From an uncultured Kineosporia sp. (GTDB lineage: Bacteria > Actinomycetota > Actinomycetes > Actinomycetales > Kineosporiaceae), in contig CALMAR010000187.1 of the NCBI GenBank assembly GCA_937859855.1, positions 1-6,946 on the forward strand: 6,946 nt of DNA, given 5' to 3'. This document shows, one piece after another, positions 1-5,609 of this stretch; position 1 is the stretch's first letter; every line of letters starts with the position of its first letter. The notes under the pieces were generated by a model that saw only the letters and a list, made by a program, of their open reading frames with translations, did no database searches and was not told the origin of the DNA. A program made the translations under genes and the position numbers.

Positions 1-423
1 CCGGGAGACCGCGACCATTCCGGCCACGGCCCCGGCCACGCTGGGCAGCACGGACAGGGCCGTGGCGTCCGGGCGAGTACCAGCCGCCAGAGCCGAAACC
101 GCACCGAGCAACAGCACCAGATAGGTTCCCCAGGCCTGCCGGCCGCGGACCGCCAGCACCCCGGCCAGGGCAGACAAGACGATCGCGATCACCGACGCCG
201 TACTCAGCAACACTGCCTTGTCGTGGGTGCCGAACCATTGCACGGCAAGGCTCTTCAGCCACAGCGGCACATGATCGATGACCACGTCGCCCAGGGCCAC
301 CAGTGGCGCTGACGACGGCGCGACGAAGGCGGCCACCACCTCGGCCACCCCCAGGCCCAGTACTCCGGCGGCGATACCGGCCAGCACCCCCCACAGCAGC
401 AGGCCGGGACGGAGCCGGGTCAT
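1..423 (-). CDS. Molybdopterin-dependent (sulfite-oxidase-like) oxidoreductase, N-terminal membrane part; partial
   Basis: This reading frame starts at ATG 423-421 and stays open to the window edge, giving 141 residues with no stop. It is almost entirely hydrophobic. Probable membrane helices lie near residues 8-35, 68-92, 100-114 and 122-139. Between the first two is a short extracytoplasmic-looking stretch containing GDVVIDHVPLWLK and a WFGTHDKAVL segment. That layout (helix, a G-x-x-VID-x-x-P-x-WLK stretch, an FGT-x-DK segment, then several helices) matches the membrane anchor that precedes the catalytic domain in actinobacterial sulfite-oxidase-like molybdoenzymes. The catalytic domain itself would lie outside the window, so cofactor binding cannot be confirmed here. 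The ATG overlaps the rdgB stop as ATGA, so translation is probably coupled to rdgB. No functional link to nucleotide clean-up is obvious. The family call rests on recognising the anchor only. Confidence 0.78.
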   Translation of the reverse strand, partial: MTRLRPGLLLWGVLAGIAAGVLGLGVAEVVAAFVAPSSAPLVALGDVVIDHVPLWLKSLAVQWFGTHDKAVLLSTASVIAIVLSALAGVLAVRGRQAWGTYLVLLLGAVSALAAGTRPDATALSVLPSVAGAVAGMVAVSR

Positions 424-1067
424 CGGGGCACGGACTGTCCGGCCAGAAGGGCCGGCAACCGTTCGGCGAGGGCCCGAAAGGCGTTGCCACGGTGACTGAT
501 CGCGTCCTTCTCGGCTGGATCCAGCTCGGCATTGGTCCGGGCCTGGCCGTCAGCGACGAAGATCGGGTCGTAGCCGAAACCTCCGGTTCCGCGCCGGGAT
601 CGGATCAGCCGCCCGGTCAGACGGCCCATCACCACCGGCCCGGCATCGGCCAGAGCACCGACGTGAGCACCCTCGGCAGCGACAAACGCGGCCGCACAAA
701 GGAATTGGGCTTGGCGATGCTCGTCGGGCACGTCGGCCAGCTGGGCCAGGAGCAGGTCGAGATTGGCGTCGTCGTCACCATGCCGGCCCGACCAGCGCGC
801 GCTGAACACGCCCGGCGCGCCGCCCAGCACGTCCACGGCCAGGCCCGAGTCGTCGGCGATCGCTGGAAGACCAGTGCTACCGGCGGTGAAACTGGCTTTC
901 AGCAATGCGTTCTCGGCGAAGGTGACCCCGGTCTCGACCACGTCGGGCAGTTCCGGATAGGCGTCCAAGCCCACCAGGTCGATGCCCGGGGTCACGCCGT
1001 CCAGAATCCTCCGCAGCTCCTCGACCTTGTACGGATTGCGAGTGGCCAGGATCAGCCGGGCCGGCAT
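420..1067 (-). CDS. rdgB: RdgB/HAM1-type dITP/XTP pyrophosphatase
   Basis: This cytoplasmic enzyme hydrolyses non-canonical purine nucleoside triphosphates (XTP, dITP, ITP) to the monophosphate and pyrophosphate, keeping deaminated purines out of nucleic acids. With the ATG at 1067 the protein has 215 residues, close to the usual 195-210 of the family. The N-terminal nucleotide-binding loop ATRNPYKVEEL lies at about residues 8-18, FAENALLKA at 50-58, the catalytic ADDSGL at 71-76, GFGYDPIF at 163-170 and SHRGNA at 191-196, so all family landmarks are present. A TTG at 1073 could extend it by two residues, but GGAGG at 1075-1079 sits 7 nt before the ATG and only 1 nt before the TTG, so the ATG is preferred. 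It lies 2 nt after the rph stop and overlaps the next gene by 4 nt, as expected for an operon. The rph-rdgB pairing is common in Actinobacteria. Confidence 0.96.
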   Translation of the reverse strand: MPARLILATRNPYKVEELRRILDGVTPGIDLVGLDAYPELPDVVETGVTFAENALLKASFTAGSTGLPAIADDSGLAVDVLGGAPGVFSARWSGRHGDDDANLDLLLAQLADVPDEHRQAQFLCAAAFVAAEGAHVGALADAGPVVMGRLTGRLIRSRRGTGGFGYDPIFVADGQARTNAELDPAEKDAISHRGNAFRALAERLPALLAGQSVPR

Positions 1068-1069
1068 GA

Positions 1070-1819
1070 TCAAGCCTCCAGCGCAGCGTGCTGGCGCGCA
1101 GCCAGATCAGCGCAGCCGGCCACCGCCAGATCGAGCAGCGTGTTCAGCTCAGCCCGGCTGAACGGCGCGCCTTCGGCCGTCCCCTGTACTTCGATGAAGT
1201 CCCCGCTGCCCGCGCAAACCACGTTCATGTCGGTCCCGGCCGTGACGTCCTCGTCGTAACAGAGGTCGAGCACCGGGCGGCCATCGACGATTCCGACGCT
1301 GACTGCGGCCACCGAGTCCCTCAACGGCTGCGCGCCCGGCTTGATCAGCCCGTGGCCGCGGGCCCAGGTGATGGCGTCGGCCAGCGCCACGTAGGCGCCG
1401 GTGATGGCCGCGGTCCGGGTCCCCCCGTCAGCCTGCAGCACGTCGCAGTCCAGCACCACCGTGTTCTCACCGATCGCCGGCATGTCGATCACCGCGCGCA
1501 GGCTGCGGCCGATCAGCCGGGAGATCTCATGAGTGCGGCCGCCGATCCTGCCTTTCACCGACTCACGATCACCGCGGGTGTTGGTGGCCCGGGGCAGCAT
1601 GGCGTACTCGGCGGTCACCCAGCCGGTTCCGCGCCCGCGCATCCAGCGCGGCACGCCTTCGGTGAAGGAGGCGGCGCACAGCACCCGGGTCCGCCCGAAC
1701 TCGACCAGCACGCTGCCCTCCGCATGGTCCAGCCAGTTGCGGCTGAAACTGACCGGGCGAAGCTGCGCCACGTCCCGGCCATCGACCCGGGCGCCGGTCG
1801 CGGCGATGGTTATCGGCAT
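1070..1819 (-). CDS. rph: Ribonuclease PH
   Basis: RNase PH is a phosphorolytic 3'-to-5' exoribonuclease that trims tRNA and other structured RNA 3' ends, using phosphate and releasing nucleoside diphosphates; the family forms a ring-shaped hexamer. The 249-residue length is normal for the family (about 240-260). The protein shows DGR then LRPV near residues 13-23, EFGRTRVLC at 40-48, [14 protein letters not shown] at 66-79 and [19 protein letters not shown] at 91-109. The phosphate-binding GGTRT is at 132-136, and [15 protein letters not shown] at 186-200 carries the acidic catalytic residues (D191, D197). The ATG at 1819 adds about ten residues before the conserved DGR motif; no better in-frame start was seen, and a moderate AGGGTGA lies just upstream. 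It sits 44 nt downstream of the MBL gene and directly before rdgB, so it is probably part of the same transcript. Confidence 0.97.
   Translation of the reverse strand: MPITIAATGARVDGRDVAQLRPVSFSRNWLDHAEGSVLVEFGRTRVLCAASFTEGVPRWMRGRGTGWVTAEYAMLPRATNTRGDRESVKGRIGGRTHEISRLIGRSLRAVIDMPAIGENTVVLDCDVLQADGGTRTAAITGAYVALADAITWARGHGLIKPGAQPLRDSVAAVSVGIVDGRPVLDLCYDEDVTAGTDMNVVCAGSGDFIEVQGTAEGAPFSRAELNTLLDLAVAGCADLAARQHAALEA
1075..1079 (-). promoter_or_regulatory. Ribosome-binding site that fixes the rdgB start
   Basis: The minus strand reads GGAGG here, inside the last codons of rph. It is 7 nt upstream of ATG 1067, the ideal distance, and only 1 nt from the in-frame TTG at 1073. It therefore supports the shorter RdgB protein. 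Confidence 0.75.
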
Positions 1820-1831
1820 AGCTTCACCCTA

Positions 1832-1853
1832 GGCCCGGCCCCTGCCCGGAGCC
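1832..1853 (-). other. GC-rich hairpin in the MBL-rph gap
   Basis: The 44-nt gap between the MBL stop and the rph start holds an inverted repeat: 1832-1838 pairs with 1846-1853, giving a 7-bp GC stem with one bulged A and a 7-nt loop. There is no T-tract after it on the minus strand, so it is not a standard intrinsic terminator. It could be an RNA processing or stability element, or simply chance in GC-rich DNA. The rph ribosome-binding site lies only a few bases beyond it. Confidence 0.25.
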
Positions 1854-1863
1854 GCTTACAAGG

Positions 1864-2652
1864 TCATGACGTGGCGGCCGGAAATCCGGCCAGCAGATAG
1901 CTGGCCATCGGCTTGGCCACCTCGATCGGACCGGAGAAGACGCGCGCCGCCTCTGCCTGCACCACGTCCTTGTCCGTCCAGACCGGGATATGGGTGAGCA
2001 CCAGCCGATGTACACCGGCCTCCGTCGCCGCCTGGCCGGCCCGCTGCCCAGTGAGGTGGACGCCGCGCACCTCGTCCCGTCCATCCTGGTACGACGCCTC
2101 GGCCAGCAACAGGTCGGCGCCCCGGGCCAGGTCGATCAGGCTGGCGCAGCTGTCGGTGTCACCGGAGTAGGTCAGCGTCCGGCCGTCGTGCTGCAGCCGC
2201 AGGCCGAACGCCTGAACCGGGTGACTGACCAGCCTGGGCATGATCGTGATCGGGCCGATCTGGAACTCAGTGCCGTCGGCCAGTTCCCGGATGTCGAAGA
2301 TCTCGGGCAGTTCAGCCGCGCACTCCAGCCCATAGGACTGGGTGAACCGCGACTGGGTGTGCTGCGGACCGTAGATCGTCAGCGGCTGGGACGGCGGTCC
2401 GCCCGGCCGGTAACGGCGGGCCACGTAGAGGCCGCACAGGTCCATGAAGTGGTCGGGATGCAGATGCGAGATCACCACGGCATCGAGCTGGTCAAGCTCG
2501 GTGACCGCCTGCAGCGCCCCCACTGAACCGCTGCCGAGATCGAGCACGACCCGCCAGGTCCGCTCGTCGTCCTCCGCCTCGACCAAATAGGAGGAGGAGG
2601 GCGAGTCGGGGCCCGGGAAGGAACCTGAACATCCCACAATGGTGACCTTAAT
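1864..2652 (-). CDS. MBL-fold metallohydrolase, Rv1339-type (probable cyclic nucleotide phosphodiesterase)
   Basis: This is a metallo-beta-lactamase-fold hydrolase, 262 residues if read from the ATT at 2652. The zinc motif SHLHPDH gives H63, H65, D67 and H68, with further likely ligands H144 (in SHP), D165 (in SGDT), H199 (in HLTG) and H221 (in THIP). This RNase Z-like set is complete. The N-terminal GCSGSFPGPDSP and the RRYRP segment resemble M. tuberculosis Rv1339, reported as an atypical class II cAMP phosphodiesterase; that activity is inferred here from similarity. The first beta strand (KVTIVGCSGS) is coded upstream of the first GTG at 2637, but no ATG, GTG, TTG or CTG exists between that GTG and the in-frame TAG at 2788-2790. 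AGGAG at 2658-2662 is 5 nt before ATT 2652, so ATT (or the adjacent ATC) is the likely start. The fallback is GTG 2637, giving 257 residues and losing the strand. It is followed by rph, the conserved actinobacterial order. Confidence 0.9.
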   Translation of the reverse strand: MKVTIVGCSGSFPGPDSPSSSYLVEAEDDERTWRVVLDLGSGSVGALQAVTELDQLDAVVISHLHPDHFMDLCGLYVARRYRPGGPPSQPLTIYGPQHTQSRFTQSYGLECAAELPEIFDIRELADGTEFQIGPITIMPRLVSHPVQAFGLRLQHDGRTLTYSGDTDSCASLIDLARGADLLLAEASYQDGRDEVRGVHLTGQRAGQAATEAGVHRLVLTHIPVWTDKDVVQAEAARVFSGPIEVAKPMASYLLAGFPAATS

Positions 2653-2657
2653 GATCT

Positions 2658-2662
2658 CTCCT
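2658..2662 (-). promoter_or_regulatory. Ribosome-binding site for the MBL gene, pointing to an ATT start
   Basis: The minus strand reads AGGAG here, followed by AGATC and then ATT at 2652-2650, a spacing of 5 nt. The next usual start codon, GTG 2637, is 20 nt away from it, too far to be served by this site. A weaker AAGG closer to that GTG is the only alternative. Confidence 0.55.
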
Positions 2663-2788
2663 GCGCCGACGTCGATGTCGCATCCCTGGCGGGCTCCTGA
2701 TCTCGCGTCGAGAAGCGTAAGCGCGGAGCGCCGGATCCGTACTGCCGCGCGGACGTGACGTGCCCCTCGTTCGCCCTCCTGACCGCAC

Positions 2789-2794
2789 TAGACT
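2789..2794 (+). promoter_or_regulatory. Probable -10 box of a leaderless clpS promoter
   Basis: TAGACT matches the TANNNT -10 pattern of actinobacterial promoters. Its last base is followed by 6 nt and then the clpS GTG at 2801, the expected distance to a transcription start. No Shine-Dalgarno sequence precedes the GTG. Together this suggests that the mRNA begins at or next to the start codon. The -35 region (about 2766-2771) is not consensus. Confidence 0.5.
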
Positions 2795-2800
2795 TGGCCG

Positions 2801-3091
2801 GTGGCCATCGCACCCGCCGAACTCGAGCGACCCAGCTCGGCGGAGCAGCTGCGGCCCGATGTTCCCTGGATCACGCTGGTCTGGAATGACCCGGTCAACA
2901 CCATGTCGTACGTGGCTTTCGTGTTCCAGAACTACTTCGGCTACGACCGGAAGAAGGCCGAGCGGCTGATGCTGGACGTGCACCACGAGGGCCGGGCAGT
3001 GGTGTCCAGCGGCAGCCGCGAGGAGATGGAACGCGATACCGAGGCGATGCACGACTTCGGTTTGTGGGCCACCTTCCGTAAGGACGACTGA
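2801..3091 (+). CDS. clpS: ATP-dependent Clp protease adaptor ClpS
   Basis: ClpS is a small cytoplasmic adaptor that binds proteins with destabilising N-terminal residues and delivers them to the Clp ATPase (ClpC or ClpA type) for degradation by ClpP. The 96 residues are full length for actinobacterial ClpS. A variable N-terminal tail (about 1-22), which in the family engages the ATPase, precedes the core. The core has TLVWNDPVNTMSYV at 25-38, where N29 and D30 would bind the substrate amino terminus and M35 is the gatekeeper position. It continues with VFQNYFGY (41-48), LMLDVHHEGRAVV (56-68) with the binding-pocket H61, and a GLWAT ending (87-91). The start is GTG 2801; no ribosome-binding site is visible, consistent with leaderless initiation. 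The DUF2017 gene follows after 17 nt, the usual actinobacterial pairing. Confidence 0.97.
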   Translation: MAIAPAELERPSSAEQLRPDVPWITLVWNDPVNTMSYVAFVFQNYFGYDRKKAERLMLDVHHEGRAVVSSGSREEMERDTEAMHDFGLWATFRKDD

Positions 3092-3108
3092 CTCATCATG
3101 ATCCTTTC

Positions 3109-3684
3109 GTGAAGGGGCCGTTCAAGGCCGGGCGCACCGGGATCCGGGTGCAGATCGAGCCGGCCGAGCGCGAGATCCTGGTGCAGTTGCTGACCCAGCT
3201 CGACCAGCTGCTGGACGACGGGAGCGAGGAGTCGCAGGACCCGCTGGCCCGGCTGATCGGGCTGAACGGCCTGGGCGGCTTCAGCGATGAGACGGCGCAG
3301 GCGCCGGACGATCCGGCCCTGGCCCGGTTGCTGCCGGAGGCCAACCGAGACGATCCGCAGATGGCCAGTGAGTTCCGGCGGCTGACCGAGCACGGCCTGC
3401 GCACCCGCAAGCGGGAAGGGGCCCGCTCGGCGGCCGCGGCGCTGGCCCGGCCGGACCCCGTGCATCTCGATCATGGCGAGGCACTGTCACTGCTCAAGGC
3501 GATGACCGACATCCGGCTGGTGATCGGCGAACGCCTGGAGCTGAAGACGGACGCGGACGCCGAGGCACTGCACGACCGGCTGTGGGGCGGCCAGGCCGAC
3601 CCCGCCTGGCTGGCGATCGCCTCCACCTACGAACTGCTCACCGTCTGGCAGGAGCAGTTGGTCTCCGTCATGAGCAAGCGCTAG
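3109..3684 (+). CDS. DUF2017 family protein (ClpS-linked, function unknown)
   Basis: This 191-residue soluble, charged protein matches the DUF2017 family, known as the constant downstream neighbour of clpS in Actinobacteria and without an assigned reaction. Recognisable features are the GPFK-containing start, the early helix with EREILVQLLTQLDQLL (about 21-36), an acidic middle ending in a PDDPALARLLPEA segment followed by FRRLTE, and a C-terminal helical region (HDRLWGG, then a stretch ending in YELLTVWQEQL). It appears mostly alpha-helical, with no signal peptide, membrane helix or metal motif. The start is GTG 3109, which fits the family N-terminus. No Shine-Dalgarno is seen, so translation may depend on ribosomes finishing clpS 17 nt upstream. 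The pncB gene starts 16 nt after its stop. A role in Clp-mediated proteolysis is plausible only from linkage. Confidence 0.9.
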   Translation: MKGPFKAGRTGIRVQIEPAEREILVQLLTQLDQLLDDGSEESQDPLARLIGLNGLGGFSDETAQAPDDPALARLLPEANRDDPQMASEFRRLTEHGLRTRKREGARSAAAALARPDPVHLDHGEALSLLKAMTDIRLVIGERLELKTDADAEALHDRLWGGQADPAWLAIASTYELLTVWQEQLVSVMSKR

Positions 3685-3700
3685 CGAAGGGCGGACCCGG

Positions 3701-5029
3701 ATGACCGGCGCACAGAGCAGTGCCCTGCTGACCGATCGCTACGAGATCACCATGGTGCAGGCCGCGCTGCGCAGCGGAGCCGCAGCTCGCCGCTGCGTGT
3801 TCGAGGTGTTCGCCCGGCGGCTGCCGGATGGCCGCCGCTACGGCGTGGTCGGTGGGACCGGCCGGCTGCTGGAGGAACTGACCGGCTTCCGCTTCAGCGA
3901 CGAGGACATCAGTGCGCTGGCAGCCGCTCATGTGGTGGACGACGAGATGCTGCGCTGGCTGGCCAATTACCGCTTCAGCGGGGACATCTGGGGTTACGGC
4001 GAAGGCGAGTGCTACCTGCCCGGCTCTCCCGTGCTCACCGTCGAGGGGACCTTCGCCGAGGCCGTCCTGCTGGAGACCCTGTCGCTGTCGGTGCTGAACC
4101 ACGACAGCGCGGTCGCCGCGGGCGCCAGCCGGATGACGTCGGCGGCCGGAGATCGGCCCTGCGTGGAGATGGGGTCCCGGCGCACGCACGAGCAGGCCGC
4201 GGTGGCTGCGGCCCGGGCCGCCTACCTGGCGGGATTCGCCAGCACCAGCAATCTCGCCGCTGGAGCCAGGTACGCCATTCCCACCACCGGAACCGCCGCC
4301 CACGCCTTCACCCTCGTGCACGACGACGAAACCGCAGCCTTCGCAGCCCAGGTGGCGGCGATGGGTTCGGGTACCACGTTGCTGGTCGACACCTTCGACG
4401 TCACCGCCGCGGTCGCGGCGGCCGTCAAGGTGGCCGGCCCGCAACTGGGCGCGGTCCGGCTCGACTCCGGAGACCTGCTCGAACTGGCCACCACCGTCCG
4501 CGCCCAACTGGACAGACTGGGCGCCACCGGGACCCGGATCATCGTCACCAGTGACCTCGACGAGTTCGCTATCGCCGCGCTGGCGGTCGCTCCGGTGGAC
4601 GCCTACGGAGTCGGCACCCAGCTGGTGATCGGATCGGGAGCGCCCACCGCCGGGATGGTCTACAAACTGGTGGCCCGGGAGGACTCGTCCGGGCAGCTGC
4701 AACCGGTGGCCAAACGCAGCGACGGCAAAGCCGGTGTGGGCGGCCGCAAATGGGCCACCCGGCAGCTGGGCCAGGACGGCGCCGCGGTGGCCGAGGTGAT
4801 CGGCATCGGAGCCCAGGCGCCGCCAAGCCAGGCCGGCCGGGCGCTGCAGCGGCAGCTGGTGACCCGTGGAGAGGTGACCGGTGCCGAACCTCTGAGCACA
4901 GCCCGGGATCGGCACGCGGCATCCCGGGCTGAGCTGCCGGCCTCGGCCCGTCAGCTGTCGCGGGGAGAGCCAGCCATTCCCACCGTGTTCCGCACCGGCT
5001 CGAACCCAGTCCATGAACAAGCAAACTGA
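3701..5029 (+). CDS. pncB: Nicotinate phosphoribosyltransferase
   Basis: This cytoplasmic enzyme joins nicotinate to PRPP to form nicotinate mononucleotide, with ATP hydrolysis, the entry step of the Preiss-Handler route to NAD. Its 442 residues are standard for actinobacterial PncB. Landmarks are LLTDRYEITMVQAAL near residues 9-23, GYGEGECYLPGSPV at about 98-111, EMGSRRTHEQAA at 156-167 and TGTAAHAFTLVHDDE near 196-210. H201 in that last motif is the likely phosphorylated histidine of the family. VRLDSGDLLELA (252-263), TSDLDEF (about 287-293), YGVGTQLV (302-309) and VAKRSDGKAGVGGRKWA complete the set. ATG 3701 is preceded by GAAGGG at 3686-3691, 9 nt away. The gene lies 16 nt after DUF2017 and 10 nt before pncA. 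In M. tuberculosis pncB1 is also next to clpS, but divergent from it; here it is co-directional and downstream. Confidence 0.97.
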   Translation: MTGAQSSALLTDRYEITMVQAALRSGAAARRCVFEVFARRLPDGRRYGVVGGTGRLLEELTGFRFSDEDISALAAAHVVDDEMLRWLANYRFSGDIWGYGEGECYLPGSPVLTVEGTFAEAVLLETLSLSVLNHDSAVAAGASRMTSAAGDRPCVEMGSRRTHEQAAVAAARAAYLAGFASTSNLAAGARYAIPTTGTAAHAFTLVHDDETAAFAAQVAAMGSGTTLLVDTFDVTAAVAAAVKVAGPQLGAVRLDSGDLLELATTVRAQLDRLGATGTRIIVTSDLDEFAIAALAVAPVDAYGVGTQLVIGSGAPTAGMVYKLVAREDSSGQLQPVAKRSDGKAGVGGRKWATRQLGQDGAAVAEVIGIGAQAPPSQAGRALQRQLVTRGEVTGAEPLSTARDRHAASRAELPASARQLSRGEPAIPTVFRTGSNPVHEQAN

Positions 5030-5031
5030 GG
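5028..5031 (+). promoter_or_regulatory. Ribosome-binding site that fixes the pncA start
   Basis: GAGG overlaps the pncB stop codon and lies 8 nt before ATG 5040. The upstream in-frame ATG at 5013 lies inside pncB without a comparable site, so the shorter nicotinamidase is preferred. The overlap of the site with the stop suggests translational coupling to pncB. Confidence 0.7.
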
Positions 5032-5039
5032 TGATCCCG

Positions 5040-5609
5040 ATGACAACCGCTCTGATCGTGGTGGATGTGCAGAACGACTTCTGTGAGGGCGGGTCCCTGC
5101 CGGTGGCCGGGGGTGCGTCGGTGGCCTCGGCGATCAGCTCGGTGATGTCGGACGGCGCCTACCCGCTGATCGTGGCGACCCAGGACTGGCACATCGATCC
5201 CGGTTCTCACTTCGCCGCCGAGCCCGACTTCGTGAACAGCTGGCCGGTGCACTGCATCGCGGATTCCATTGGCGCCCAGCCGCATCCGGACCTGGAAACC
5301 GCACCGATCCAGGCTTGGTTCCGCAAGGGCCTGCACCAGGCGGCCTACTCCGGTTTCGAGGGCAGCGATCAGGACGGCATCCCGCTGGCTGGCTGGCTGC
5401 ACGATCACGACGTGACCGCAGTGGACATTGCTGGGATCGCCACCGATCACTGTGTCCGGGCCACCGCCATCGATGCCGTTGAGGCCGGCTTCCAGACCCG
5501 GGTACTGCTCGGCCTGACCGCCGGGGTGGCCCCGGAAACTGTTGCGGCAGCGCTGGATCAGCTGCGTGCGGCCGGCGTCGAACTGGTCGGCTCAGTCCCA
5601 TCAGAGTGA
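5040..5609 (+). CDS. pncA: Nicotinamidase (PncA-type, isochorismatase fold)
   Basis: This cytosolic enzyme hydrolyses nicotinamide to nicotinate and ammonia, feeding PncB encoded just upstream; M. tuberculosis PncA also activates pyrazinamide. With ATG 5040 the protein has 189 residues, against 186 for M. tuberculosis PncA, and resembles it along its whole length. The catalytic triad is D9 (in VDVQNDF), K96 (in FRKG) and C138 (in TDHC). The metal site is D49, H51, H57 and H71 (in QDWHIDPGSHF and PVHC). The cis-peptide region GIATDHCVR and the LTAGV motif are intact. An upstream ATG at 5013 would add nine residues that are not part of the family and overlap pncB, so it is rejected. The gene ends 9 bp inside the 3' end of the convergent winged-helix gene. 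Confidence 0.97.
   Translation: MTTALIVVDVQNDFCEGGSLPVAGGASVASAISSVMSDGAYPLIVATQDWHIDPGSHFAAEPDFVNSWPVHCIADSIGAQPHPDLETAPIQAWFRKGLHQAAYSGFEGSDQDGIPLAGWLHDHDVTAVDIAGIATDHCVRATAIDAVEAGFQTRVLLGLTAGVAPETVAAALDQLRAAGVELVGSVPSE

Larger units (their letters stand above)
2653..2800. promoter_or_regulatory. Divergent intergenic region between the MBL-rph-rdgB and clpS-pncA blocks
   Basis: These 148 bp are the only sizeable non-coding gap and must carry promoters for both blocks. On the plus strand TAGACT at 2789-2794 fits an actinobacterial -10. On the minus strand TACGCT at 2714-2719 also fits TANNNT and would give a leader of about 55 nt, but neither has a convincing -35. Two further elements are visible: a tandem GACGT repeat at 2752-2761, about 28 nt upstream of the clpS -10, and an imperfect 14-bp palindrome at 2667-2680 (one mismatch per half) in the probable MBL leader. 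No known regulator site was recognised in either. Confidence 0.55.

Noticed and set aside
303..1259. Long plus-strand open frame opposite rdgB and rph
   Set aside because: It is antisense to two clearly conserved genes, is low-complexity and resembles no family. Long antisense frames are normal in DNA this GC-rich.
2648..3052. Minus-strand frame across clpS and the intergenic region, ending near the MBL start
   Set aside because: It is antisense to clpS, has an Arg-run C-terminus and no family resemblance. It is also out of frame with the MBL gene, so it cannot supply an upstream start for it.
3098..3112. Four-codon ORF (ATG to TGA) whose stop overlaps the DUF2017 GTG
   Set aside because: It could act as a coupling peptide, but no ribosome-binding site stands at a useful distance and such short frames arise by chance.
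3668..5020. 450-codon minus-strand open frame opposite nearly all of pncB
   Set aside because: It mirrors pncB codons, is rich in Gly, Gln, His and Arg, and has no recognisable domain. It is best explained by third-position GC bias.
5013..5039. Earlier ATG for pncA inside pncB
   Set aside because: The nine added residues do not belong to the nicotinamidase fold, and the strong ribosome-binding site points to ATG 5040.
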